In this document: in pieces, positions 54,965 to 64,000 of the stretch
Position numbering within the stretch: the first letter of the stretch is position 1
Layout: the number at the start of each line of letters is the position of its first letter
Assembly: GCA_008704415.1 (NCBI GenBank)
Contig: VXIS01000013.1
Coordinates: 124,001-188,000 of the forward strand
Source: Sphaerosporella brunnea
Lineage: Eukaryota > Ascomycota > Pezizomycetes > Pezizales > Pyronemataceae
Length of the DNA stretch: 64,000 nucleotides
Reading direction: 5' to 3'
Translations under genes and position numbers: made by a program
The notes under the pieces: generated by a model
Seen by the model: the letters and a program-made list of their open reading frames with translations, nothing else
What the model was told of the DNA's origin: nothing
The model's database searches: none

Positions 54965-56082
54965 CTACATAGATCCAAAGAAATCCTCCGACCGCGTCTG
55001 CTGCATGCTGTTTGCTCCCCTTAGACGACGTCGACGCAGGTCTCCCTGTAAGGACTTCAGAGCGCGGGTTACTTTCGGGTCGCGGTCCTTTGGGTCCTGC
55101 TGCTCATCCCAAATCAAGACCCGCCCCAAAGCCTCAGCAGCCTCACGCAGTGTAACTTTGGGTTCCGGGGGTTCCTCATCCTCCTCTTCAGAAGCGCTCT
55201 CCACCAAGGGTGCTTCTTGATCAGTCGCGATAATGTGCGCCTGTTTGTGTCAGTAGCCGTGAAAAAAAAAAAAAAAAAAACAAGTAGGTAGGAGCCAAAC
55301 CTCAATATCTTGGGGTGAATCTTTGATTTCCTCCTCAACCGGGTTGAGGAAATCAGGGATACTCATTATGTAACTGCTCTGCCAGTCGTGGGCTTTGTCC
55401 TTTTTTTTGCCCGCCATCTGCTCTGTCGCAAGGCCCCGCTCAGGCTGCATCCGAAAGCAATAGCCCGTCTTGTCAGCGTTGAAAATATTACGCGGCTCGT
55501 ACCCAGACAGCATGCGTCGTATCTCTTGCATCTGCTCTTCGGATTCCGTAATGGGAGCGCTGCCAGCTTCGCCGTGTTGATGGTATTCCTTAACGCCGTG
55601 CTGTCTTTTCCAGCCATCAAGCCAACCGTTTGAGAACTTTGGCATTTGCTCGCCTGGGTACAGCTGTGGGAACAGGTTTTTGGCTTTCGCACACAAGATA
55701 GGGCCGGTGATTGTTGTGTGCTTCTCAACAGCCTTCATCCACAGATAGAGCGCATCGTGCAGCCGAGGAAATTGCGCAGGGCGGTGACGTTGTCGGCTGA
55801 GGTTACGCGACGAGACGTACACCGGGGATTTTTTGATGATTTTACTAATCGTCGACTGACTGATGGTCTACCACCACCGTCGCCTTTTATTAATTCATCG
55901 GAACACACGCACACACCTGCCAAAGAAAGAAGTACCTTTTGGGGGTGGTCCGACTCCCACCAACGTTTGATCTCCCGCCATTCTGGTCTGCGCCCATGCT
56001 TCTCCTCCCACTGATTGACGAACTCGCATATCCGCTTCTTTTCGCCGTCGCTCCAGTTCTGCCGAGTCTGTTTAGCCTTCAT
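54965..56082 (-). CDS. Transposase-derived protein: CENP-B/Tc5 helix-turn-helix parts of a pogo-like element without DDE core
   Basis: Exons 56082-55936, 55855-55301, 55240-54965, all joined in phase 0, give 325 residues with no internal stop. Seen: an N-terminal psq/CENP-B-type helix-turn-helix (SDGEKKRICEFVNQWEEKHG, then STISKIIKKSP), a Tc5/CENP-B second HTH (LHDALYLWMKAVEKHTTITG, FSNGWLDGWKRQHGVKEYHQ), and the start of the DDE_1 region (PRNIFNADKTGYCFRMQPER). After KKKDKA the protein jumps to SIPDFLNPVEEEIKDSP and an acidic C-terminus, so the ~200-residue catalytic domain is missing while the ends remain. The first catalytic Asp (FNADKTG) is present, the others are lost. It cannot transpose; it could be a recently deleted copy or a DNA-binding protein in the making. 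The exon 1-2 acceptor (GTCAG) is the least certain join. Confidence 0.75.
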
Positions 56083-56551
56083 GTTGCACGCAGTGTGTTG
56101 AGATGGGAAGGAGAACGCCCGCACACGCAGCGGCGATAAAAGGGGCGATAATTGCTTATAAATAGCGCGGCTGAGCAACGCCGCTGCGCAAAAGACTACC
56201 ATACAGATTTTTCGCGTTTTTGTAAGAATATTCCAGAGAAAAAATATATTCTTATTTCCCACACAAAACCGTCGGGACCGCGGCCACGCAGTCTTGTACA
56301 GACGTTGTTCTTATAAGGGGTATTCTTGTAGAGAGGTTCTACCGTGTCAAAATTTAGGCAGCAGGGCCAAACAAGATCAGCGCAGGTGTATTAGCTACTG
56401 TCGAAGGCGACAGCTGTTCTCTCTGTGCAGTTGTGATGCGGTAAGAACTTTTGCGGTCCAGTGAAAAACAACCAAGAAGCGGGGTATCCAGTACACAAAA
56501 ACCCCCTCGCGATTAAATATCCTGTCGGCAGAAATGCTCACCTCGAATTCT
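56083..56551. other. 5' flank of the pogo-like gene with a TIR-like end
   Basis: 468 bases, locally AT-rich (56195-56260). Read on the minus strand, 56344 downwards gives ACGGTAGAACCTCTCTACAA, which resembles the terminal inverted repeats of pogo/Tigger-type elements. A TATAAATA motif (about 56157-56164) lies about 75 bases upstream of the ATG on that strand's reverse reading. No gene seen. Confidence 0.45.
56271..56344. repeat. Right copy of a direct repeat bounding the pogo-like gene; TIR-like
   Basis: Shares GTCGGGACCG..GCAGTCTT and TTATAAGGGGTATTCTTG..GAGAGGTT blocks with 54793-54845, in the same orientation. Its outer end has the pogo-like TIR motif. Confidence 0.55.
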
Positions 56552-58302
56552 TCAACTCCGCCGCTCCCGCTCGAGCCTTGCCAGTCGCCACTTCATCCCG
56601 TGCCTCCTCTCGACTAGCAGGATCGGCGACATCAGCAAGCACACCAGCCCGACAAACGTGAAGCACCAGCCCCGGCCCATGGCGTTGAGCATGCTCTCGA
56701 TCACGGCCGTTCCTCCCGCTCCCATCAGGCACCGCACCAGGTTGTTGCAGGCTGTGGCGCTGCTGGGCTTCGTGGGGTACAGGTCTACGATCAGGGAGCT
56801 GAGGATGGTGAAGAGGCCGGTGCCGAAGGCGCCGACGATGAAAGTCAAGACCAGGGGCGCGGCGAGGCTCTAGAACCTATCAGCGGTGTGGAAAGGGGAG
56901 AGGAAGAGAGGGGGAGCTTGCAGTCTCGACGTGCAGGACCCAGCCGTAGCAGATTAGTACAGCCACGTAAACGCCGGCCATCCAGAATATGCTCCGGAGC
57001 CTGGCCCGCTCGATCGGGAATTTGGACATGTCGTCGCCCTTCCGCCTGTTCATGGTGATCCCGCACTGCTTCGCCACGATGCGGTAGTCGCGGTCTATGA
57101 TCTTCCCGGTGACGACGCCGGACAGGGCGCTGCCGACTCCGAGCGGGATGTAGCACAGCCCCACCTGCAGCGGGTTGAAGCCGTAGATCTCGGCATAAAC
57201 CGTCGGCAAACTCGCCATCACGGTGTAAAAGGCCGTGTAGAAAATCGAGTTGGTGAACAGCACGATCGCCATGTCTTTCTGGAAGAGCAGCATTACGCTG
57301 ACCAAAGGGTTTGGAAAGCGTAGCGGTGGCCGCTGGAAGCGCTCGGTCTGGCACTGCTGCTGCTGCTCCTTCGGCTGGCCGCGCATGAGCTGCAACACGC
57401 TCTTGTTGATCCCTTGCGCGGGGATGGAGCCGTTGCCAACTACTTTCCGCCCCGTTTCGGGGAACACCAGGATCACTATCGTCAGGAATGTCCCCGCCAT
57501 TATCACGAGCAGCCAAAAGATCCACCACCACCCGAGCTCGTGGTCCAAGATTCCGCCTACTATGGGCCCGATTGCGGGGCCGGTCATGGCGCCGATGTTG
57601 ACGATCCCCTGGCGCTGTCAGCAGGCTGTGCCACGTCCTGAAAGCAGCTGTGGCATACCATATACATCCCACGCTCTCCCGCGTGGGAAATGTCTGCTAC
57701 TACGCCGTTCGCCAGGGCAATAACGCCGGAAGATCCGGTCGACTGGAGCATACGCAGAACCAACAGAGCGGCATATGAGCGCTGCAAGGCAAGGGCGATA
57801 TTGGCGCCGAGATAGATGGTGAACAAGATGATATACACGGGTCTCCGACCCAGGCCGTCAGCCAGCTCTCCAAAAAAGGTGGGCGCTATAGCCTGGAATA
57901 TCATGTAACTCGTGATCGTCAGGTTTATAAGCTCCGTGGTAACGTGTAGCTGTTTTGACAGCGAGGATAAGGCTGGGAAGTAGATCTGCCTGCTTGTTAG
58001 TATATGCGAGTTGCTTGGAGAGGGAGGGGGGGTCGCACAGTTGCGGATAGAGGAGAGAAAAACGAAGCCACAGCAATCAACGTCACGATCCACCATTTCT
58101 GCGCAACAGTGAATACTGAATACGCCTCCGACTCAGTCCTCGTCAGCGTTGCCGTCTTCTCCAGATCTCCGCCACCTCCTGCATGAAGCTCCTCGATTCC
58201 GTGCTCCCCAATCGAATCACGGTCAGAGCTGGCGTGATCCAAGTCTTCATCCGTACGTTTAGTTTCCGCCGCGATTTCCGCTTCCGCTGCAGTCAACGAC
58301 AT
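56552..58302 (-). CDS. MFS drug:H+ antiporter, DHA1 family (Qdr/Dtr1-like)
   Basis: Twelve-span major-facilitator transporter, probably exporting drugs, polyamines or acids. Exons 58302-58039, 57985-57659, 57608-56931, 56869-56552 give 528 residues, all joined in phase 0. Seen: hydrophilic N-terminus (~70 residues), FFSPLSATIYFPALSSLSKQ (TM1 signature of this family), ELADGLGRRPVYI (MFS loop 2-3 motif), LRMLQSTGSSGVIALANGVV, the antiporter motif region GAMTGPAIGPIVGGIL, a Gln-rich central loop, and YPTKPSSATACNNLVRCLMG, which is diagnostic of the Qdr/Dtr1 branch. The last intron uses donor CAC|GTCGAG, a weak one, to join YGWVLH to SLAAPLVLTFIVG. Neighbouring transposon remnants place it in accessory sequence. 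Confidence 0.9.
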
Positions 58303-59560
58303 GGTGGAATTGCAGTTGCACTTGCCGTCTTCGTCGCGTCGTGGACATCCTGCAATCGCGCGGGCAACTGCTCGCTTTTAAGATGGGGGGGCCATGTTTT
58401 GCAGCGCAGCAGCAACTTTTCCTTTCCTTCCTTCCTTCCCGCCGTGCGCCCATCGCAAGGATTTGCCCTCCCGAGTTACCCGAAGAAGCAAGCTTTTTCC
58501 GGCAAGAATCAAGGGAATCGATCGTGTTAGGTTCGTGTGCGCGGGAGCGCCGTCGGAGTTTTTGGCGGGGCGCCGCGGCCGGCCCGGTGGATTACTTACA
58601 GAACTTAACCGTGCGCCGCGGTCGGCGCGATCTCTTCTACATACCTAAGAGGAGTATTTCCTCCCGAGAAAATCGCAGCTAGCGTGCGGTTCACGACGAT
58701 GCAGGTGCGCAGTGCTGCCCTCAATGTTTCTCTGATGAAAAGGTTCCTTATCGTGCAGCATGTGTCCGGGTTGGGATAGTTACAGTTACCCCGGTAGGTA
58801 TGTGGGTACTTATGTGCCTATTCGATGGGCACTTGAGGGTCACGGCATACAGAGGGGGCTTTCAAAATCTTGTGCTATCCTCCGCCGCGGACTCGTGAGG
58901 ACTGCGTCATGCGCCCCTGTGCGTAAGCCATAGGTTCCATTGCATGACCGCAATGCTGGATTCGACTTGGGGCTGCAGATCCAAATAAGAGACTTGCAAG
59001 CTTGGATGGGTACTTTTGGCGCTCGTTGCTGTGGTCTCTCGGCCATTAGCTTGACAATTCCAAGCAGGCAAAAGGCGCGGGTTATTATCTACCGGTCAAG
59101 GCTGGGGCGCTCGCCCTTGTTGAAATATTATCAGATCCATAGTAGATAAGACGAAACGTTATACATAGAAAAGCAAAAATATTATTCAGTCATCCAGTCG
59201 GAGCCCTTCCGAGCTGCATGTCTCAAGCGAACCTTCGGTCGGTTAAAAAGCTTATTCAAACCACACTTCAATCTCACTCATGGGCTATCACACCAAACCC
59301 CAATCAGAGTCAGGCATGGCCCATCACTCGGTCATTGAATTCCACGATGAGAGTTTCGTTTGGAGCCAATGGAGTGCAGGTCCACGTACACTCTCCATTT
59401 CAAAGCACACATGAAGGCACAGAGCTTTTAAATCGGCCAGCGACAATCGCCAACAACTTCCAAGTGAAGTAGCTTTGAACTCGACCTCCTAACACTACCC
59501 CCATCAAATTTCAACCTGCAACAGAAGCCTCAAATCAACGCTCACCATCCGCAACGCATC
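58303..59560. other. Intergenic region between the MFS gene and the unrecognised gene
   Basis: 1.26 kb with no supported gene or strong repeat. Confidence 0.5.
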
Positions 59561-60370
59561 ATGATCCCCACCATGTTCAACCTCCCATCCCCTCGCGCCT
59601 TCCTCTCGCCGCCGCCGCTACGATGCCTCGAACCCATCCCTGCGGTCTCTGTGGTCCATCAAGGCAACGGAAAACGCCGATTTCTGGACTACCAGTCGAT
59701 GACCAAGCAGCAACGAGAGTTTTTGCAATCGATGACAAAAAAGACGAAGCACACGGTCCCCGCCGGCGCATACAACCTCCCCATCGACTTCCGCGTGTTT
59801 CTCTTCGAGTACAAGGGCGGAATGCCAGCGGTCCTGAGCCAGGTTTTTGATGCCGCCGACGAATTGTGGGCGGCTATTGATGGCATAGACGCGGCGTTTG
59901 CGGCTATAAAAGATAAGCACGCACTGGATGAGAGAAACAAGGTGTACTGGCTCGTGTGGGGCCCTTTGAAGAGGATGCTTACGATCTTGAAGACGCTGAG
60001 ACAAGAGCGGCCTGAAGAGCTGCTACAGGACATGTTCGCCGTCGAGGAGTGGGCTTATGATGTGAAAGCCGTGACCGATGAAGTCTCGAGATGCTTTTTG
60101 GTAACTAATCGCGCGGTGGAAACGGTGGGTATCGAAAAGGCTGCGGTTTTGCTTACGACCAAGTTAAAGCAAATACGATTATTTCGACTAGCTTTTGAAC
60201 CGTTAGTCTACCCCCTTGATGGAAGAGATAGGAAGCTAAGAAGTATAGTGATAGGTTGTGCACAGCACCTCCAGACAGCCGGGAGGCTGAGCAGAGTAAG
60301 AAAGAAGTCATGGAAAATCTTGCGCCGGCGCTTCAGAAGAAGGTGCGGGATTATGTCGAAGAGTTGCTAG
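59561..60370 (+). CDS. Unrecognised protein, 3' end of model uncertain
   Basis: A 269-codon open frame I do not recognise. Residues 1-40 are Pro-rich; residues about 45-200 are mostly predicted helical and acidic/aromatic (VLSQVFDAADELWAAIDGID, VYWLVWGPLKRMLTILKTL, EEWAYDVKAVTDEVSRCFLV) and look like real protein. The last ~70 residues turn Arg-rich and Cys-containing, unlike the rest. In another frame, 60280-60393 reads EAEQSKKEVMENLAPALQKK then VRDYVEELLEEQPLLS and stop, which resembles the body of the protein much more. So an intron somewhere in 60130-60275 is likely and the true end may be 60393; I could not fix its borders. No signal peptide or membrane segment seen. Confidence 0.5.
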   Translation: MIPTMFNLPSPRAFLSPPPLRCLEPIPAVSVVHQGNGKRRFLDYQSMTKQQREFLQSMTKKTKHTVPAGAYNLPIDFRVFLFEYKGGMPAVLSQVFDAADELWAAIDGIDAAFAAIKDKHALDERNKVYWLVWGPLKRMLTILKTLRQERPEELLQDMFAVEEWAYDVKAVTDEVSRCFLVTNRAVETVGIEKAAVLLTTKLKQIRLFRLAFEPLVYPLDGRDRKLRSIVIGCAQHLQTAGRLSRVRKKSWKILRRRFRRRCGIMSKSC

Positions 60371-60769
60371 AGGAGCAGCCACTGCTAAGCTAGAAGGAAC
60401 TGAAGCCAGCCAGCAAAAAGTAGGCATCAGCGATACTTGTTCTGAGGGTTTACATTCTGATCATACTTGAGCACTCGATTTTCCGTGGCTTCCGTTTCAA
60501 CTCTTTTCGGTAATCTAAAAGGCGTTTCTTGTAGGTTTTGGGTTTGGTTCAATTTGTGTTTCTTTTGTTTTTTTTACATAGTGCGGGGATACGGGTTCTG
60601 TTTTGCTGGTGTTTGCACATGCCAATCGATATCTCAATACAGCGGTGATTAGTGTTCAATTTCGTAGGAATCAAGTCGATAAGTCAAGTGCCTCTGCGCC
60701 CAAAAACAAAAACTCAGCCAACAGCAAGTTCTGGCCATGGCCCAATGCAAAATGCTCGCACCAGCTTCG
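60371..60769. other. Convergent spacer
   Basis: About 400 bases between the unrecognised gene and the flavin oxidoreductase 3' end; includes the possible alternative stop at 60391-60393. Nothing else seen. Confidence 0.5.
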
Positions 60770-62293
60770 CTAGAAATCGGCGAAACGCAACTTGAGATTT
60801 AGGTCAGGGGCCTTTCCAGATCCAAATATCTTCATTTGCTTCGCGTGCCATGCCTAAAGGAAGAGGTCAGCATTATACGTTTCAAACAGATTGGATCCCA
60901 CAACTCACCGATTCAGCGTGCAGACCAACAATCGGCACCCGTCTCCAGAAGCTTCCGTTAGGAATAACAAACGACTTCACCACAGCATCCTCGTCCGGAA
61001 CATCAGTGGACAACATCTTATCCTTCGGAAAATGTGGCTCCGTGCAAGCAGGTCTTCCGATTCCGATCAAGTCGCATGAGCCTTCCGAAATAGCAGATGC
61101 CATCCCCAGACGGGAACGGAAGCCACCTGATAACATGATAGAAGTTCCAGAGCCGGCAACTTCGCGGGCCTTCTGGGCGAAGTCTGCGAAGTAGGCCTCC
61201 CGGAGCCGGGTCGACTCTCGAATCGGCTTTTCGGGGACGCCCTCACGACTTTGTGCCATCTTTGCGACGTTAGGCTAATTCTTTTCTTCAGAGACTCGGA
61301 GCGCGGGCCTTACCAATGGCTTCTCGTACGTTCCACCGCTGATCTCAATGAAATCGACACCGGCATCAGAGATGGCCTTGACTTGCTGCAAAACCTCCTC
61401 ATCATACAAACCCATCAATTGGAAATCCGCCGAATTCAGCTTCACTCCGACACAAAACTCCTTGGAAGTTGCAGCCCGCACTTCCTTCAAGATCCGCAAC
61501 AACAGCTGGAGCCGCTTCTCGGGAGTTCCGCCGTACTCGTCTGTCCGCAGATTGACTTTTGGCGACAAAAACTGGGTAAGCAAGTACCCATGCGCGGCGT
61601 GGACCTCAACCCCCTTAAATCCGGCAACAAACGCCATCTTAGCAGCCCCAGTAAACTGCTCAACAACTCTATTAATATCCTTAATCGTCATCTCTCTCGG
61701 GGTCCCGAGGAAAAGCCAACCGGCAAGTCTTTCCAGCCATCCTCCGCTCAAAGACAACGGAACAGCACTCGGTGCTATCGTCTTCGAAAAGAATGATCTC
61801 TCCCCAGCAGCAGGGTGCGCTTGTCGTCCAGGATGGTTGATTTGGACTATTGTGGGGGTGCCCGATGCCTGGCAAGCTTCGGCCCATGTTTTCCAGCGCC
61901 GGAGGGCTTCGGGATCAGTGAGGTCGTTGGGATGGAAAGCGACATCGCCCGGCTGTCCCAGGTAGAGGGGATCTACGGCGACATTTCCTGTTATGGATCG
62001 TTAGCCTAGAGTCGCAGTGGAGCGCGTGGAGGGAGGATGTACCGGTTATCAACATTCCCCACTCACCTTCACCCCATACTCGATATGCCGTAAAATGAAG
62101 ATCGCCAGGAAGGTTTCGTTCCGACCGCAACGCAAAGTTCTCTGCCATCGGGGCCTTTCGCAAAAACAATCAGCGGGATCCGAAAAAAGATCTCTGTAAA
62201 ATCCGCAGGATCACCAACTTTTGCCAATCGGTTCCGCAGTTCCAGCCCGCATGCTAGCTTTCGCGGCGCTGAAAGTGTTGCTAGAGTAGCCAT
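60770..62293 (-). CDS. NADH:flavin oxidoreductase of the old yellow enzyme family
   Basis: FMN-dependent ene-reductase/NADH oxidase-like TIM-barrel protein. Exons 62293-62219, 62154-62043, 61987-61314, 61259-60909, 60853-60770 give 431 residues with all phases consistent. Seen: LELRNRLAKAPMAENFA (across intron 1), GEWGMLITGNVAVDPLYLG, IVQINHPGRQAHP (flavin/substrate His-Gly-Arg loop), INRVVEQFTGAAKMAFVAGF, GVEVHAAHGYLLTQFLSP, NLRTDEYGGTPEKRLQLLL (the conserved D-x-Y-G-G), VGVKLNSADFQ, GVDFIEISGGTYE, and SGGFRSRLGMASAI with CDLIGIGRPA (phosphate-binding region). It resembles the fungal NADH-oxidase/morphinone-reductase branch that lacks extra Fe-S domains. Acceptor AAAG before exon 2 was chosen by frame. 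Confidence 0.92.
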
Positions 62294-64000
62294 ATTGTGT
62301 GGGCGTTTGGTGGAGAAAAAGTCGTGGGGCCGCTGTTATTTTGAAGCCCCCGTACGATGAGCGAGCCCCACCCCGAGCTCCGCGACGGATAGACCCTAAC
62401 ACCGATGCTGTTGGAAGTCCGCTGTTCCCGGGGATACCATAACCCGATCATCGGAAGGTCGAGTTCACGAGTGACTAGGAATGTTTCGGCGCTGCGCGAG
62501 CTCCTGCTTGAGTGCTTGACAAGATGAGATATCTGTGGGGGGTTTCTTGAGAGTTACTAACCGCGGCTCACATGTTTGTTTGTGTTTTTTTCAAGGTGTT
62601 TATCGCCGTTCTCGGTTTTGTGGCGCAGCGACTTCTCCACGGTGCCTTACAGGATGAATTTGGACTTTGACAAGCATTCCACAACAGCGCCAGTGGTGTC
62701 ATTTCAGCATTCGAGTTCCAGAAACACAAGTCCAGACTATGACCAATCTTGAAAGATCGACCTTTTGGCAGCCTCAAAGGTGATTTGAAATCCCTTAGAA
62801 CAGCGGAGCTCGCGCTAGCTCACGCAGGTAGTAATCTACAGCATACGATAAAGCGGAAACCAGGAAGAGGACAGAGAAACCCGGGTCCTCATCGGATACA
62901 CATCGCTGCCCGAAGACAATATACTCCCATCGGCAATACAGAGGCCCTCGGTTCCCCAAACCTTCCCAGTCTACCACCGAATCTTTCGGCGAAACCCCCA
63001 TCCTGTCCGGTGCCATCTGATGGGCGCTTCCATACCTGCACATATCACCAACGCTGCGACAAACCCTCTCCAACAGCGCCAGCCAATCCTGAAAGCTCGG
63101 AGCGTCCGGACGCAGGATGGAGTCTACTTTGTGCAAAGGCGCCCCACGGGTCCCGTGAGTATCTCGACAGCGCCTGCCGCTACTAGACACTTAACTAGAG
63201 CTCACTACCTGTTATTTCTTTGTTGTTGTTGTGGTGCAGCAGCTTGCTTTCCGTTTTGACGCAAAACGAGGTGTCGACGCCTCTAAATCAAAAAACATCG
63301 CCATCGAGATTTAGTTCCCGAAGGCTGGAAACTCCACAACCAAGCGGAATTTCGACAATTGGAGACTTTCAAATGATAGAGTGAATGAAAAATAGATCCA
63401 TATCCGTGTTCTTTTAAAGGATGATTTTTCTTGGGTAATTAGTCCAAAGTCTGGGTTTCTAAACCCCGCCGTTTAATTTGCATACTGAACTGCATGTAAA
63501 CAGCGTTTTTTTGCTGAATTAGGGCGCGTTTGGAGGTTGACATCCTATGTTTCACCTCAGAACCAGGCAACATACATACATTAGAGGGATCCGGCGGGAT
63601 TTCTGTTTCTGCGGCTGGTGCTAACTAGCCATGAATACCAAGTAGTTACGAGGAGATGGTTCGTAGATTGACATACAAGTACTTCATGACTGCGTTGACT
63701 CCCAACCCGAACCGGATCCCTCTACTCGAGCCACATCCTGCCGTAACGGAGTTGAAAGCAACGGGCCCTGGGCCATGTGAAGATATTGGTGCCATGTGTG
63801 AAAATTTTGAGTTCTGGTTAGTATTTGAAACTGACTAAGTTATAAGCTTGTACTTACTTAGTGAAGGCCATGGTTCAAAGCTGATCGCACTATCTGGGAG
63901 CGAGCGCTAGATAAGGACAGTATTTTTCTTTTTGTACTGACGGTGGCTGGAAGAGGTCGCTCACCACATGATTTCTAATGTTTGTGTCCATGCGATTTCT
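62294..64000. other. Right-end region without a supported gene
   Basis: 1.7 kb. Apart from the doubtful frame at 62795-63190, only short open frames are seen. Local AT-rich patches at about 63290-63520. Confidence 0.45.
62795..63190 (-). CDS. Doubtful small open reading frame, unrecognised
   Basis: 131 codons (starting MSSSGRRCRD). A middle part (SFQDWLALLERVCRSVGDMC, then WEGLGNRGPLYCRWEYIVFG) has a protein-like mix of residues, and the C-terminal part is hydrophobic (FSVLFLVSALSYAVDYYL, a possible membrane helix). The opposite strand is equally open here, and no family is recognised, so it may be spurious or a fragment of a larger spliced gene. Confidence 0.2.
   Translation of the reverse strand: MSSSGRRCRDTHGTRGAPLHKVDSILRPDAPSFQDWLALLERVCRSVGDMCRYGSAHQMAPDRMGVSPKDSVVDWEGLGNRGPLYCRWEYIVFGQRCVSDEDPGFSVLFLVSALSYAVDYYLRELARAPLF

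Noticed and set aside
1..64000. CRISPR array or bacterial operon structure
   Set aside because: No regularly spaced direct repeats with unique spacers; genes have introns and separate promoters, as in a fungal nuclear genome.

Overview
The window is nuclear DNA from a filamentous ascomycete (Pezizomycotina). Most genes carry short introns of about 45-65 nt with GT..AG ends and CTAAC/CTGAC-type branch sites. Intergenic DNA is rich in CAA, poly-T and CT microsatellites, and the gene set (Dicer-like 2, SKN7, mitoferrin, Cmr1, Qdr-type MFS, GABA-type permease) is typical of that group. The class cannot be fixed from sequence alone. All exon boundaries given here were placed by eye from splice signals, reading phase and family conservation.

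Layout. 1-2010: an amino-acid/GABA permease running off the left edge. 5.4-11.3 kb: three minus-strand genes, CMR1 (WD40), UTP13 (U3 snoRNP) and NIF3. 12.8-14.7 kb: an Ariadne-type RBR ubiquitin ligase (+). 15.1-19.4 kb, minus strand: mitochondrial ribosomal protein uS17m, mitoferrin and a Prx5-type peroxiredoxin. 22.3-24.8 kb: the stress regulator SKN7 (+), head-to-head with the peroxiredoxin. 25.7-27.9 kb: a zf-4CXXC_R1 nuclear protein. 28.2-33.8 kb, minus strand: a BolA protein (Bol2/Fra2 type), AP-1 beta-adaptin and a HIRIP3-like chromatin protein with an N-terminal DEK_C domain. 35.0-39.8 kb: trehalose-6-phosphate synthase TPS1 and a Sap1/Yta6-type AAA ATPase. 40.0-40.3 kb: a compact fold-back element with 101-bp inverted arms and TA flanks. 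40.7-42.8 kb: a copper amine oxidase (-). 44.4-50.0 kb: Dicer-like 2 (+). 52.0-53.5 kb: a second RBR ligase. 55.0-56.1 kb: a shortened pogo/Tigger-type transposase gene. 56.6-58.3 kb: an MFS drug:H+ antiporter. 59.6-60.4 kb: an unrecognised gene. 60.8-62.3 kb: an old-yellow-enzyme-like NADH:flavin oxidoreductase.

The window is mainly a housekeeping chromosome arm: ribosome biogenesis, trafficking, iron handling, stress response and chromatin. The 50-58 kb part is more accessory. It has a decayed DDE transposase, the truncated pogo-like gene between direct repeats, G-rich minisatellite DNA and long empty stretches. There is no secondary-metabolite cluster, CRISPR array or rRNA, and I found no convincing tRNA.

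The most unusual observations are: two GC-AG introns demanded by protein conservation; a threefold F/Y-E-x-I-D-P-x-T-G motif in an insertion between the Dicer helicase lobes; the near-perfect fold-back element; and a spliced, fully open transposase-derived gene that has lost its catalytic core.
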